Assembly (NCBI GenBank): GCA_944378225.1
Contig: CALWGE010000017.1
Location: forward strand, 1 to 47,883
DNA length: 47,883 bases
DNA from: an uncultured Merdimonas sp.
GTDB taxonomy: Bacteria; Bacillota; Clostridia; Lachnospirales; Lachnospiraceae
Reading direction: 5' to 3'
The notes beneath the pieces are model-generated. The model ran no database searches and was not told the origin of the DNA. It worked only from the letters and a program-made list of their open reading frames with translations. A program made the translations under genes and the position numbers. Shown here piece after piece: positions 33,073-42,308 of this stretch. Every line of letters starts with the position of its first letter. The stretch's first letter is position 1.

Positions 33073-33420
33073 TTGGTAATCAGGCGGGGAGATATCTACT
33101 ATGCGGATCTTCGTCCAGTGGTAGGTTCAGAGCAGGGCGGAATACGTCCGGTTCTTGTCATACAGAATGATACGGGCAACCGGCACAGCCCTACAGTAAT
33201 CGTGGCGGCTATTACTTCTAAAATGAATAAGGCAAAGCTGCCCACTCATGTGGAACTGTCGGCACGTCAGTGTCAGATAGTAAAGGATTCAGTGATTCTT
33301 CTGGAACAGCTGCGAACGATTGACAAACAGCGTCTGCGGGAAAAAGTATGTCATCTGGATGCGCATATCCTTGCACGGGTAAATGAAGCGCTGCGGGTAA
33401 GCCTGGAGCTGGGTACATAA
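33073..33420 (+). CDS. MazF/PemK-type endoribonuclease toxin, apparently without antitoxin
   Basis: A 115-residue MazF homologue (Bacillus NdoA type), a sequence-specific mRNA interferase: [43 protein letters not shown] with the catalytic Thr/Ser strand, and [10 protein letters not shown]. The conserved N-terminus forces a TTG start at 33073, because an in-frame TGA lies at 33064-33066. GGAG is 12 bases upstream. The usual order in Firmicutes is alr-antitoxin-mazF; here only 106 bases separate alr from mazF and none encodes a plausible antitoxin. Confidence 0.9.
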   Translation: MVIRRGDIYYADLRPVVGSEQGGIRPVLVIQNDTGNRHSPTVIVAAITSKMNKAKLPTHVELSARQCQIVKDSVILLEQLRTIDKQRLREKVCHLDAHILARVNEALRVSLELGT

Positions 33421-33426
33421 TGGGGC

Positions 33427-33455
33427 TTGCCTTTCAAAAAAAGTAGTGCTAGAAT
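33427..33455 (+). promoter_or_regulatory. Promoter of yebC
   Basis: TTGCCT (33427-33432), 17-base spacer, TAGAAT (33450-33455) with TG one base before it (extended -10). Confidence 0.7.
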
Positions 33456-33540
33456 AGATAGGAAAGTCTGCCGGCGGAAATATTATTGGAATATTTTCGA
33501 AACAGGGAGAGAAAAGTACGAAAAAGATAGGAGCGTTTTT

Positions 33541-34269
33541 ATGTCAGGACATTCAAAATTTGCCAACATAAAGCATAAAAAAGAGAAGAACGATGCAGCA
33601 AAAGGAAAGATTTTTACAATCATCGGACGTGAGATTGCCGTTGCTGTAAAGGAAGGCGGACCTGATCCGAATAATAACAGTAAACTGCGGGATGTAATAG
33701 CAAAGGCAAAGGCAAACAACATGCCGAACGACACCATCGATCGGGGTATCAAGAAGGCTGCCGGCAATGCGAATGCTGTTAATTATGAATATGTATCCTA
33801 TGAAGGATATGGACCGAATGGAATTGCCATTATTGTAGATGCGCTGACGGATAATAAAAACCGTACTGCAGCGAATGTAAGAAGTGCATTCACCAAGGGA
33901 AACGGATCTGTGGGAACCCAGGGATGTGTATCTTACATGTTTGATAAAAAGGGACAGATTATTGTGGATCGCGAAGAATGCGACATGGATCCGGATGATC
34001 TGATGATGCTTGCTCTGGATGCCGGTGCAGAGGATTTTTCAGAGGAAGAGGACAGTTTTGAAATTCTGACAGATCCGGATTCTTTCAGCCAGGTTCGCCA
34101 GGCGCTGGAAGGAGAAGGAATTCCCATGGCACAGGCTGAAGTTACCATGATTCCTCAGACTTATGTGACATTGACAGATGAGGATGCGATCAAAAGTCTT
34201 CAGAAGACGCTGGATCTTCTGGATGAGGATGATGACGTCCAGAATGTGTACCATAACTGGGACGAATAG
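33541..34269 (+). CDS. YebC/PmpR-family translation/transcription factor
   Basis: A 242-residue YebC-family protein: [26 protein letters not shown] at the N-terminus, [30 protein letters not shown], and [16 protein letters not shown]. Family members bind nucleic acid; some act as transcription regulators and some relieve ribosome stalling at proline stretches. ATG 33541 has AGGAG upstream; the open frame continues 38 codons further but overlaps the promoter. The gene after it starts 11 bases downstream. Confidence 0.92.
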   Translation: MSGHSKFANIKHKKEKNDAAKGKIFTIIGREIAVAVKEGGPDPNNNSKLRDVIAKAKANNMPNDTIDRGIKKAAGNANAVNYEYVSYEGYGPNGIAIIVDALTDNKNRTAANVRSAFTKGNGSVGTQGCVSYMFDKKGQIIVDREECDMDPDDLMMLALDAGAEDFSEEEDSFEILTDPDSFSQVRQALEGEGIPMAQAEVTMIPQTYVTLTDEDAIKSLQKTLDLLDEDDDVQNVYHNWDE

Positions 34270-34280
34270 GAGGAGAACGA

Positions 34281-35069
34281 ATGGAGAAGATGGATATCGT
34301 GACCTATGGGGAAACCTGGAATCTCGCCATGCAGGGAATCGAGGACATGCTGATCCGGGAAGATAATCCTATGACTTCTTTTAAAAAGAGAGTATATCCG
34401 GAGGCATTCCAGGCATATCTGCGCCGTCATATGCAGACACTGAATGCGATTGAGGCTATTTACTGCCAGGAAGAAAATCCCGAACAATGGGCTGAGAAGC
34501 TGGCTGATCATCTGATCGAGACAGCGCAGGCAGAACTTGATGCAATCCCGAAGAAAGGGAAAAGGAACGAGAAGCAGATTGACTATAATATGATACTGGC
34601 AGTATTTATGTTTCCGGCATTTCTGGAGACAAGGGGGGTATCTGCAGAACCGGTAACAGATCTGATTGTGAAAAAGTGGAATAAAGCTTTTCGTACTTCT
34701 GTCGGGAAAGCGAATTATGAGAAGATAGAGAGCGGTTTCCATAAAAAGCTCTGCTACATAACCACAGCAGTCTGCGAAAGCCAGGGAAAGCCAGACGACT
34801 GCTATGAACTGGAACTGCTTCGTTCCTATCGCGACGGATATCTGCTGTCCACAGAAGATGGACAGGCTATGGTGAAGGAATACTATAATATTGCTCCCAC
34901 CATTGTGAATCGGATTAGCCGGCGGGATGACGCGGAAACAGTGTATGGTGAAATTTGGGACTGCTGGCTGTCAGATTGCATAAAGCTTATTGAAGCAGGA
35001 GAAAAAGAAGCATGCCGCGAGAAATATATGGACATGGTTTATGAGCTTAAAGAGAGGTATATGGCATGA
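34281..35069 (+). CDS. CFI-box domain protein of unknown function
   Basis: A 262-residue protein, probably cytosolic, all-helical. Residues from about 157 (LCYITTAVC..ELELLRSYRDGYL..VKEYYNIAPTIV) match the CFI-box pattern: C-[FY]-I-x-T-A, then LR.FRD and a YY..(S/A)P segment, found as a C-terminal unit in diverse bacterial proteins. Function unknown. AGGAGGAG precedes the start. Its stop overlaps the metY start (ATGA), so the two are co-translated, which could suggest a link to sulfur metabolism or may be chance. Confidence 0.75.
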   Translation: MEKMDIVTYGETWNLAMQGIEDMLIREDNPMTSFKKRVYPEAFQAYLRRHMQTLNAIEAIYCQEENPEQWAEKLADHLIETAQAELDAIPKKGKRNEKQIDYNMILAVFMFPAFLETRGVSAEPVTDLIVKKWNKAFRTSVGKANYEKIESGFHKKLCYITTAVCESQGKPDDCYELELLRSYRDGYLLSTEDGQAMVKEYYNIAPTIVNRISRRDDAETVYGEIWDCWLSDCIKLIEAGEKEACREKYMDMVYELKERYMA

Positions 35070-36337
35070 GACAGGATACAATCTGCGTACAGGGAGGCTG
35101 GAAACCGGGAAATGGTGAACCCAGAGTACTTCCTATATATCAGAGCACTACTTTCAAATATGATACATCTGAGCACATGGGAAAACTGTTCGATTTGGAG
35201 AAGAACGGATATTTTTATACGCGTCTTCAGAATCCTACCAATGACTGTGTTGCAGCCAAGATTGCGGAACTGGAAGGCGGAGTGGCAGCTATGCTGACTT
35301 CTTCCGGTCAGGCGGCAAATTTTTATTCCATTGTCAATCTCTGTGAGGCGGGCGATCATATTGTATGTTCCGCAAAGGTCTATGGAGGTACCTTCAATCT
35401 GTATGCTGCTACTATCAAAAAGATGGGCATTGATTGCACTTTCGTGGATCCGGATGCTCCGGAAGAAGAGATTGAAAAAGCTTTTCGTCCAAACACCAAG
35501 GCGGTTGTGGGAGAAACCATTGCCAATCCGGCGCTTGTGATTCTGGATATTGAAAAATTCGCCAGAATAGCCCACAAGCATGGTTGCCCGCTGATTGTAG
35601 ACAATACGTTCGCAACACCTATCAACTGCCGTCCCTTTGAATGGGGAGCTGATATTGTAACACATTCCACTACGAAATATATGGACGGACATGCCATGGC
35701 TGTAGGAGGATGTATTGTAGACAGCGGTAATTTCGACTGGGATGCTCATAAAGATAAATTCCCGGGTCTGACTGCTCCGGATCCGACCTATCATGGTATT
35801 GTGTATACAGAACGTTTTGGAAAACTTGCATATATTACAAAGGCCACTTCACAGCTGATGCGTGATCTTGGAAGTATCCAGTCGCCTATGAATGCGTTTC
35901 TGCTGAATGTGGGACTGGAGACACTTCCTCTTCGTGTGCAGAAACACTGCAGCAATGCAAAGGCAGTGGCGGAGTTTCTGAATGCACACGAGAAGGTGGA
36001 GTTTGTCAACTTTGCAGGACTGGAGGGAGATCCTTATCACGCACTGGCAGAGAAGTATATGCCGAACGGAACCTGCGGGGTCATTTCTTTCGGTCTTAAA
36101 GCCGGAAGAGAAGCGGCAGTCCGCTTTATGGACAGTCTGAAGCTTGCAGCTATCGTTACGCATGTGGCGGATGCGCGTACCTGTGTTCTGCATCCGGCCA
36201 GCCATACCCATCGCCAGATGACAGATGAACAGCTTCTGGAGGCAGGTGTAACTCCGGGTATGATTCGGCTTTCGGTAGGAATTGAAAATCCTCAGGATAT
36301 TATTGAAGATCTGGAGCAGGCGCTTCGTCAGGCCTGA
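35066..36337 (+). CDS. metY: O-acetylhomoserine sulfhydrylase (aminocarboxypropyltransferase)
   Basis: PLP enzyme that makes homocysteine from O-acetylhomoserine and sulfide. The 423-residue length is that of MetY rather than the shorter cystathionine synthases/lyases. Visible: GYFYTRLQNPTNDCVAAKIAELEGG, TSSGQAANFYSI, VDNTFATPINCRPFEWGADIVTHSTTKYMDGH with the PLP Lys, and LSVGIENPQDIIEDLEQAL at the C-terminus. No SAM riboswitch precedes it; it is translated from the transcript of the upstream genes, overlapping by 4 bases. Confidence 0.93.
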   Translation: MRQDTICVQGGWKPGNGEPRVLPIYQSTTFKYDTSEHMGKLFDLEKNGYFYTRLQNPTNDCVAAKIAELEGGVAAMLTSSGQAANFYSIVNLCEAGDHIVCSAKVYGGTFNLYAATIKKMGIDCTFVDPDAPEEEIEKAFRPNTKAVVGETIANPALVILDIEKFARIAHKHGCPLIVDNTFATPINCRPFEWGADIVTHSTTKYMDGHAMAVGGCIVDSGNFDWDAHKDKFPGLTAPDPTYHGIVYTERFGKLAYITKATSQLMRDLGSIQSPMNAFLLNVGLETLPLRVQKHCSNAKAVAEFLNAHEKVEFVNFAGLEGDPYHALAEKYMPNGTCGVISFGLKAGREAAVRFMDSLKLAAIVTHVADARTCVLHPASHTHRQMTDEQLLEAGVTPGMIRLSVGIENPQDIIEDLEQALRQA

Positions 36338-36393
36338 AAGGCGGAATGAAAACCTGTTTTCCCGGGAGAGACTGACCGGGATCTGAATAGAAT

Positions 36394-36447
36394 CCCTGAT
36401 CTTTTCACATACTAAAGAAAAATGTGTGGAAAGGTCAGGGTGTTTTT
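36394..36447 (+). terminator. Terminator/attenuator hairpin ending at the tepA start codon
   Basis: A 16-base stem with G-U pairs (36394-36409 with 36425-36440), 15-base loop, then TGTTTTT directly before the ATG at 36448. It has the form of an intrinsic terminator for the metY transcript, and the right arm also carries the AAGG and CAGGG bases that would serve as the tepA ribosome site. Confidence 0.7.
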
Positions 36448-37218
36448 ATGGAAAAAACAGGTGAGCAGGATAGTATTCTGAAGACTGTAAGCGCAGAAGC
36501 AGAGAACGCACAGGAGTGCAGAGAACAGGAACAGAAAGAGAAAGACAGACAGATAGAAGATTACGGACAGCTGACACTTGATGACGGACAGATACGGATT
36601 CATCTTTTGAATATTATCGGAGAGATTGAAGGGCATGAATGCCTTCCGTCCAGTTCCAAAACCACAAAATATGAGCATGTAATTCCTCAGCTTGCTGCGC
36701 TGGAGGACAGCAGTGATGTTCAGGGACTTCTGGTGCTGATTAATACAGTGGGCGGAGATGTGGAATCAGGTCTTGCTATTGCTGAAATGATAGCATCCAT
36801 CAGCAAGCCGTCTGTGTCACTGGTTCTGGGGGGAAGCCATTCCATAGGCGTTCCTCTGGCAGTTTCCACAGATTATTCGCTGATCGTGCCTACTGGGACC
36901 ATGATGATACATCCGGTACGGATGAATGGATTGATCATTGGCGTACCGCAGACATTTGATTATTTTCAGAAAATTCAGGACAGAATTTCCGGCTTTATTA
37001 CTTCGCACAGCCGGATTTCAGAAGAAAGGCTGATGAAGCTAATGATGGAAACCGGAGAACTGACCAAAGATGTGGGGTCCGTTCTGGTAGGACGCCAGGC
37101 GGTGGAAGAGGGACTTATTGATGAGATTGGCGGCATTCAGGATGCATTTTCAAAACTTCGGGAATTAATCCGCAGAAATGCCGGCTCTGCTTCTTCCGGT
37201 ACGGCCAGGGTACATTGA
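36448..37218 (+). CDS. tepA: ClpP-like serine protease of the TepA family
   Basis: A 256-residue ClpP-fold protein: INTVGGDVESGLAIAEMI, the nucleophile Ser in GGSHSIGVPLAVS and catalytic His in MMIHPVRMNG. The first 50 residues are an acidic, Glu/Gln-rich tail. Bacillus TepA (YmfB) enhances protein translocation and affects spore formation; next to ftsK/spoIIIE the synteny is the same here. ATG 36448 is chosen because its ribosome bases are nearer; ATG 36424 in frame would add eight residues. Expression may be limited by the hairpin just before it. Confidence 0.8.
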   Translation: MEKTGEQDSILKTVSAEAENAQECREQEQKEKDRQIEDYGQLTLDDGQIRIHLLNIIGEIEGHECLPSSSKTTKYEHVIPQLAALEDSSDVQGLLVLINTVGGDVESGLAIAEMIASISKPSVSLVLGGSHSIGVPLAVSTDYSLIVPTGTMMIHPVRMNGLIIGVPQTFDYFQKIQDRISGFITSHSRISEERLMKLMMETGELTKDVGSVLVGRQAVEEGLIDEIGGIQDAFSKLRELIRRNAGSASSGTARVH

Positions 37219-37252
37219 GTACGGGCAGTATGGGTGAGCAGAACGCAGGTTC

Positions 37253-37281
37253 TTGTAAAAGAGCAAAATCAATGGTATAAT
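37253..37281 (+). promoter_or_regulatory. Promoter of ftsK/spoIIIE
   Basis: TTGTAA (37253-37258), 17-base spacer, TATAAT (37276-37281) preceded by TGG, an extended -10. Confidence 0.7.
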
Positions 37282-37336
37282 AGAAATAATTATGTGAATC
37301 AGACAGTGAATGGTGCAGTGGGAGGACAAATAAGAG

Positions 37337-39952
37337 ATGGCATCCGGCACAACAGGAAGACGGCGTACAACACGGAAAAAAACGACGGCTTCCACCAGGA
37401 GAACAACTGCAAAAAGAAACGAAGAAAAAAATGAATTTATCCGCGATGAGATACAGGTACTCCTTCTCTTTGCGGTATCGATCCTGCTTCTTTTGAGTAC
37501 TTTTGGTATCGGAGGAGCTGCGGGAAATATGGTGAGAAACGTATTGTTCGGACTTTTTGGCGTATTTGCTTATATTTTGCCGATAGTCCTCTTTTTCGTT
37601 ACGGCTTTTTCCATATCCAACAAAGACAATACGATTGCTGCCGTAAAAGGGGCGGCGATGATTGCCGCAGGATTTCTGCTGTGCGCCCTTTTTCAGCTGA
37701 TAGGAGGAGAAAAGGGCGATGCCGGCAGTGTGTGGGCATTTTATACTTTTTCATCAGAACACAGGGCAGGCGGCGGCTTTTTCGGAGGGCTTATCTGTAA
37801 GGCTCTGAAAGGTGCTTTCGGCACAGCCGGGGCATGGATTATCGTGTTGGTTCTTCTGATTATCTGCGCTGTGGTGATTACAGAGAGGTCATTTATCGGA
37901 GGAGTCAGAAAGGGCAGCAGAAAGGTTTATGACACAGCCCGGGAGGATGCCAGACGCCACCGGATACAGGCTGAAGAACGCAGAGCTGCCAGACAGAAAG
38001 CCATGCAGGAACGGGAAAATGCGGAAAGAGAGGAATATCTGAAGCCAGAAAAAGTTCCTTCAGGAAAGCGGAATGCAAAAATTTCTCCGGAACAGGAGGA
38101 AAAGCAGGAAGAAGAAGTACGCCAGCTGAGGACAGAGCATAAAGTTTCCGGAGTCGCTCTCGAAGAGACGGTGATGAAAAAAGACAGCCTGACAGATGAG
38201 ATGCGGGAAATTACTCTGGATGACTGTGCAAGTCCGGAACTTCAGGATTTGGATGAAATGTTCCGGATCCCGATTCACCGGGAACGGAATGACGACATAA
38301 TCCGGATGGGTGAAGAACTGGAGAATGCGCAGGGGGAAAAGGAAGAACAGGACACAGGAGCAGGGACGGCAAGCGGGCAGAGTGAAAGCACGGGAGAGGA
38401 AAAGAAGGAGTCTGCGGCCTGTGAAAAGCCGCATAGTCCGGATGCAGACAGCAGGAATTTGCTGCATCCAAGGAAACGGGCATACATATATCCTCCTCTC
38501 AGGCTCCTGAATCTTGTCAAACATAAGGAAAACAGAGATACGGATCGGATTCTGCATGACACTGCCATGCACCTGCAGCAGATTCTGCGGGATTTCGGAG
38601 TGGGAGTGACTGTTACGGATGTGAGTCAGGGACCGGCAGTAACGCGATATGAACTGCAGCCGGATCAGGGAGTAAAGGTCAGCAGGATTGTTGCTCTTTC
38701 CGATGATATCAAGCTGAACCTCGCAGTCTCAGATATCCGGATCGAAGCGCCGATTCCCGGAAAGGCAGCGGTGGGTATTGAAGTGCCGAATGCGGAAAAT
38801 GCAGTGGTTCCTTTCCGGGAACTGGTGTCATCCCAGGAGTTCCGGGGGCATAAATCAAAGCTTGCGTTTGCGGCCGGAAAAGATATTGCCGGAAAAATTG
38901 TAGTGACTGACATTGCAAAGATGCCGCATCTTCTGATTGCGGGAGCTACCGGATCAGGAAAATCAGTGTGTATTAACACGCTGATTATGAGCGTGCTCTA
39001 TAAGGCTTCACCGGAAGAAGTGAAGCTGATCATGATAGATCCTAAGGTAGTGGAGCTGAGTGTGTATAACGGAATCCCGCATCTTCTGATTCCGGTTGTA
39101 ACGGATCCCAAAAAGGCCGCCGGTGCCCTGAACTGGGCTGTGGCAGAGATGACGCGTCGTTATAAACTGTTTGCAGAACACAATGTACGTAATCTGGAAG
39201 GATACAATGAAAAGATTGCCGGTATGTCCGTGAGCGGAACGGAAACTGTGCCGGAAAGGCTGGCCCAGATCGTTATTGTGGTAGACGAGCTGGCGGATCT
39301 GATGATGGTAGCGCCCGGAGAGGTAGAAGATGCGATTTGCCGTCTGGCTCAGCTGGCGAGAGCGGCAGGAATTCATCTGGTGATAGCAACGCAGAGACCT
39401 TCTGTGAATGTTATCACAGGTCTGATCAAGGCGAATATGCCTTCCAGAATAGCATTTGCGGTGTCATCAGGTGTGGATTCGAGGACAATCCTGGATATGA
39501 ACGGTGCAGAAAAGCTGTTGGGCAAAGGAGATATGCTCTTTTATCCGTATGGATATCCAAAGCCGGTGCGGGTACAGGGGGCTTTCGTTTCTGATGAAGA
39601 AGTAGAGGCAGTCGTAAACTTCCTGAAAGAAAACAACAGCGCTGCAGATTACAGTACAGAGGTGGAAGAGCATATCAGTTCCATGCAGACAGAACTGCCG
39701 GACAGTCAGCCGAAGGGGGAAGGCCCTGAAAGAGATGCTCTGTTTGCGGAAGCAGGAAAGTTTATTATAGAGAAGGACAAAGCTTCTATCGGCATGCTTC
39801 AGCGCTGGTTTAAAGTTGGATTTAACCGTGCTGCCCGGATTATGGATCAGTTATCAGAGGCAGGCGTTGTAGGGGAGGAAGCAGGGACAAAACCCAGAGA
39901 AATTCTGATGAGCATGGAAGAGTTTGAACGGTATCTGGAGGAACATGTATAA
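37337..39952 (+). CDS. FtsK/SpoIIIE DNA translocase
   Basis: An 871-residue septal DNA pump. A basic N-terminal tail rich in Arg/Thr/Lys is followed by four hydrophobic helices (about 40-180), a long charged linker (about 195-400), and the motor: [14 protein letters not shown] Walker A (about 536-543), [10 protein letters not shown] Walker [13 protein letters not shown] and a winged-helix gamma domain at the C-terminus ([35 protein letters not shown]) that reads polar DNA motifs. In spore formers it moves the chromosome into the forespore. GGGAGG lies 11 bases before the ATG. Its neighbour tepA is conserved in Firmicutes. Confidence 0.93.
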   Translation: MASGTTGRRRTTRKKTTASTRRTTAKRNEEKNEFIRDEIQVLLLFAVSILLLLSTFGIGGAAGNMVRNVLFGLFGVFAYILPIVLFFVTAFSISNKDNTIAAVKGAAMIAAGFLLCALFQLIGGEKGDAGSVWAFYTFSSEHRAGGGFFGGLICKALKGAFGTAGAWIIVLVLLIICAVVITERSFIGGVRKGSRKVYDTAREDARRHRIQAEERRAARQKAMQERENAEREEYLKPEKVPSGKRNAKISPEQEEKQEEEVRQLRTEHKVSGVALEETVMKKDSLTDEMREITLDDCASPELQDLDEMFRIPIHRERNDDIIRMGEELENAQGEKEEQDTGAGTASGQSESTGEEKKESAACEKPHSPDADSRNLLHPRKRAYIYPPLRLLNLVKHKENRDTDRILHDTAMHLQQILRDFGVGVTVTDVSQGPAVTRYELQPDQGVKVSRIVALSDDIKLNLAVSDIRIEAPIPGKAAVGIEVPNAENAVVPFRELVSSQEFRGHKSKLAFAAGKDIAGKIVVTDIAKMPHLLIAGATGSGKSVCINTLIMSVLYKASPEEVKLIMIDPKVVELSVYNGIPHLLIPVVTDPKKAAGALNWAVAEMTRRYKLFAEHNVRNLEGYNEKIAGMSVSGTETVPERLAQIVIVVDELADLMMVAPGEVEDAICRLAQLARAAGIHLVIATQRPSVNVITGLIKANMPSRIAFAVSSGVDSRTILDMNGAEKLLGKGDMLFYPYGYPKPVRVQGAFVSDEEVEAVVNFLKENNSAADYSTEVEEHISSMQTELPDSQPKGEGPERDALFAEAGKFIIEKDKASIGMLQRWFKVGFNRAARIMDQLSEAGVVGEEAGTKPREILMSMEEFERYLEEHV

Positions 39953-39982
39953 CAGTACCGGAATGCAGAAGAGGGAAACCGT

Positions 39983-40939
39983 ATGAAATGCCCAAGGTGC
40001 GGGAGAGAACTAAAGGCTGGACAGCTATATTGTGAAAACTGCGGACAGGAAATTCAGATAGTGCCCGACTATGATCCGCTGGACGAATTGTTGATTGGCC
40101 GGGAAGAACCGGTCGGAAATATATCTGAACATATCGTAAAAGGGGAAAAAATTGCCGGAAGTGCAGCCGGTCATGAAAAAAAGAAAAAAGAGACAGATTA
40201 TTCAAAACCGGGAAAAGGAAGAATGCGGTTCCCGGTAAAATGGTGTCTCCTTCTGGGGGGGCTTGTCTCCTGTTTTGCGGTGTTTGTCTTTTCATCCCGG
40301 ATGACCACGAGGGAAACCAGTTATTCCTGGCAGCTGCGTCACGGGAAGGCGCTAACGGAAAAGGGTGAGTACGAGGAAGCAATTCCCTATCTGAGAAAAG
40401 CGCAGACATTGCAGACCGATACGGAGGGGGGAGATACGGATCCGGCGTTGTTTCTGGCCCGGGCATATGCTCATACAGGCGCGGATGACCTGGCTGTCAG
40501 CTGTATGGAAGAAGCTATTCTGACAGAGGAAGCTGCACGGGGAGAGAATGAGAAACTTCTGGATCTTTATCTGGAATATATGGATATCCTTAATCTTACA
40601 GGACAGACAGAACTGATAGAGAATGTGATAGAGAACTGCAGCTATCCAGATATTCAGAAGTACCTGCACCCTTATCGTGTGGAAAAACCTTCCTGTGATA
40701 TTCCGGAAGGAACCTACGGATATTATCTCCGGCTGGAACTGGAGGCACAATATGGGAAGATCTATTATACCCTTGACGGCACAGAGCCTACGACGGAAAG
40801 TACACTTTACGAAAAACCCATAGAGCTGCGGGAAGAGGGCGAGACGCTTCTGAGCGCTGTGGCTGTCAATGATAAGGGAATGGTAAGCGAACAGCTGGTA
40901 TTGGTTTATAAACTGGATTTTCAGGAGGATTGCTATTAA
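39983..40939 (+). CDS. Zinc-ribbon, TPR and chitobiase-C-domain membrane protein
   Basis: A 318-residue mosaic. Cys3, Cys6, Cys17 and Cys20 (MKCPRCGREL..LYCENCGQ) form a zinc ribbon; one membrane helix follows at about 87-105; TPR-like helices cover about 119-165 (ALTEKGEYEEAIPYLRKAQTL); and residues about 235-310 (YYTLDGTEPTTESTLYEKPIEL) form a CHB_HEX_C-type beta domain often found in surface proteins. So the ribbon should face the cytosol and the rest outside. No catalytic site is visible. The gene follows ftsK by 30 bases and may be its operon partner. Function unknown. Confidence 0.75.
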   Translation: MKCPRCGRELKAGQLYCENCGQEIQIVPDYDPLDELLIGREEPVGNISEHIVKGEKIAGSAAGHEKKKKETDYSKPGKGRMRFPVKWCLLLGGLVSCFAVFVFSSRMTTRETSYSWQLRHGKALTEKGEYEEAIPYLRKAQTLQTDTEGGDTDPALFLARAYAHTGADDLAVSCMEEAILTEEAARGENEKLLDLYLEYMDILNLTGQTELIENVIENCSYPDIQKYLHPYRVEKPSCDIPEGTYGYYLRLELEAQYGKIYYTLDGTEPTTESTLYEKPIELREEGETLLSAVAVNDKGMVSEQLVLVYKLDFQEDCY

Positions 40940-40970
40940 TTAAATACCAAAATGAGGAGGAGTAACGATA

Positions 40971-41273
40971 ATGGTAAAACATCTTGTAATGTGGAATTTC
41001 AAGGAAGATTTTCCGGAGGAGAAAAAATCAGAAATGGCAAAGGAGGCTGATTCCAGACTGAAAGCACTCGTAGGAAAGATTCCCGGGCTTACTTTTGCTG
41101 AGATGAGACTGAACACTCTTCCCGGAAGCAGCAGAGAACTTCTGCTGGTTTCGGATCTGGAGAGTCCGGAAACTCTGGAAGGATATCAGATTCATCCCCT
41201 TCATGTGGCAGTGGCTGATGAAGTTATTAAGCCGGCAGCCTGTGATCGTGTCTGCTTCGATTATGAATATTAA
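40971..41273 (+). CDS. Dabb (stress-responsive A/B barrel) family protein
   Basis: A 100-residue single-domain protein: MVKHLVMWNFKEDF at the start, PGLTFAEMRLN in the middle and EGYQIHPLHVAVADEVIKPAACDRVCFDYE at the end, as in dimeric Dabb barrels. Cytosolic; the family has varied or unknown functions, including stress proteins. Strong GAGGAGGAG ribosome site. Probably the last gene of the ftsK transcript. Confidence 0.85.
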   Translation: MVKHLVMWNFKEDFPEEKKSEMAKEADSRLKALVGKIPGLTFAEMRLNTLPGSSRELLLVSDLESPETLEGYQIHPLHVAVADEVIKPAACDRVCFDYEY

Positions 41274-41313
41274 TGCAGACAGAGTATATTTTTTGCAAAT
41301 CCTTTCTAACAGG

Positions 41314-41342
41314 TTGAAATCTGTACGGGATTGGATTATTAT
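41314..41342 (+). promoter_or_regulatory. Promoter of nfnAB
   Basis: TTGAAA (41314-41319), 17-base spacer, TATTAT (41337-41342). Confidence 0.65.
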
Positions 41343-41355
41343 ATTAGAGATAAAC

Positions 41356-41398
41356 AGTCGTCTGTGCGGGACGGCTGAGACGGGGGAGAAACCCGTCT
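41356..41398 (+). promoter_or_regulatory. Two tandem hairpins in the nfnAB leader
   Basis: AGTCGTC/GACGGCT (41356-41362, 41370-41376, one G-U pair) is followed directly by AGACGGG/CCCGTCT (41378-41384, 41392-41398). They fill most of the leader and end about 14 bases before the AGGAGG. No U-tract; not a riboswitch class I recognise. They may stabilise the message. Confidence 0.5.
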
Positions 41399-41423
41399 GA
41401 GATTATACTCCAGGAGGAAGCTT

Positions 41424-42308
41424 ATGTTCAAGATTGTAAAGGCAGAGCAGCTCTCTGCAAGTGTTTACATGAAAGTTGTTGAGGCTCCCAGAGTGGCGAA
41501 AGCCTGTGAGCCGGGACAGTTTATTATCGTAAGACTGGATGAAACAGCAGAGCGTATTCCGCTGACCATCTGTGATTACGACAGAGAGGCCGGAACAGTA
41601 ACAATTGTATTCCAGCCGATTGGCGTATCCACTACAAAAATGGTGGATTTGAAAGAAGGAGATTATTTCCTCGATTTTGTGGGACCGCTTGGAAAACCGT
41701 CTGAGCTGGTAACAGACGACTTTGAGGAAGTGAAGAAAAAGAAAGTTGTGTTCATCGCCGGAGGCGTAGGAACAGCTCCTGTATATCCGCAGGCGAAATG
41801 GCTGCATGATCATGGCATTGAGTGCGATATTATCGTAGGAGCACGTACAAAGGATCTGCTGATTCTGGAAGATGAACTGAAGAGCGTAGGAAATCTGTAT
41901 GTGTGTACAGACGACGGCAGCTATGGCTTCCATGGCGTAGGAACTGCTATGCTGGAAAAACTGGTCAGCGAAGGACATCAGTATGATCTCTGCGTAGCCA
42001 TCGGTCCTATGATTATGATGAAATTTGCCAGCCTTACAACAAAGAAGCTTGGTATTCCCTGCATAGTCAGCATGAACCCGGTAATGGTAGACGGAACCGG
42101 CATGTGCGGCGCCTGCCGTGTGCTGGTTGGAGACGAAGTGAAGTTTGCCTGCGTAGACGGACCGGAGTTTGACGGCCATAAGGTGGACTTTGACCAGGCT
42201 ATGAAGCGTGCGGCTATGTACAAGACGGAAGAAGGCCGCAGATTCCTGGCATACAAGGAAGGAAAAACGCATCACGGAGGATGCGGACATTGCGGAGGTG
42301 ACAAATAA
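41424..42308 (+). CDS. nfnA: NfnA: small subunit of electron-bifurcating NADH-dependent ferredoxin:NADP oxidoreductase
   Basis: A 294-residue FAD/NAD-binding flavoprotein like dihydroorotate dehydrogenase PyrK. It has an FAD domain (FIIVRLDETAERIPLTICDY), an NAD domain (VVFIAGGVGTAPVYPQ) and a C-terminal [2Fe-2S] cysteine group (GTGMCGACRVLV..FACVDGPEFDGH), plus a short HHGGCGHCGG tail. With NfnB it couples NADH and reduced ferredoxin oxidation to NADPH formation. The adjacent gltA-like gene, overlapping by one base, supports this over SudB/PyrK roles. Confidence 0.88.
   Translation: MFKIVKAEQLSASVYMKVVEAPRVAKACEPGQFIIVRLDETAERIPLTICDYDREAGTVTIVFQPIGVSTTKMVDLKEGDYFLDFVGPLGKPSELVTDDFEEVKKKKVVFIAGGVGTAPVYPQAKWLHDHGIECDIIVGARTKDLLILEDELKSVGNLYVCTDDGSYGFHGVGTAMLEKLVSEGHQYDLCVAIGPMIMMKFASLTTKKLGIPCIVSMNPVMVDGTGMCGACRVLVGDEVKFACVDGPEFDGHKVDFDQAMKRAAMYKTEEGRRFLAYKEGKTHHGGCGHCGGDK

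Noticed and set aside
33000-33190. Small frame starting at GTG 33000 as a missing antitoxin for mazF
   Set aside because: The translation does not resemble any antitoxin, has no ribosome site and runs out of frame deep into mazF.
38060-38572. Minus-strand frame of 170 residues within ftsK
   Set aside because: Antisense shadow of the charged linker region of FtsK, with no initiation signal.
41356-41423. TPP riboswitch suggested by CTGAGA in the nfnAB leader
   Set aside because: The other conserved TPP segments and the three-way junction are absent.
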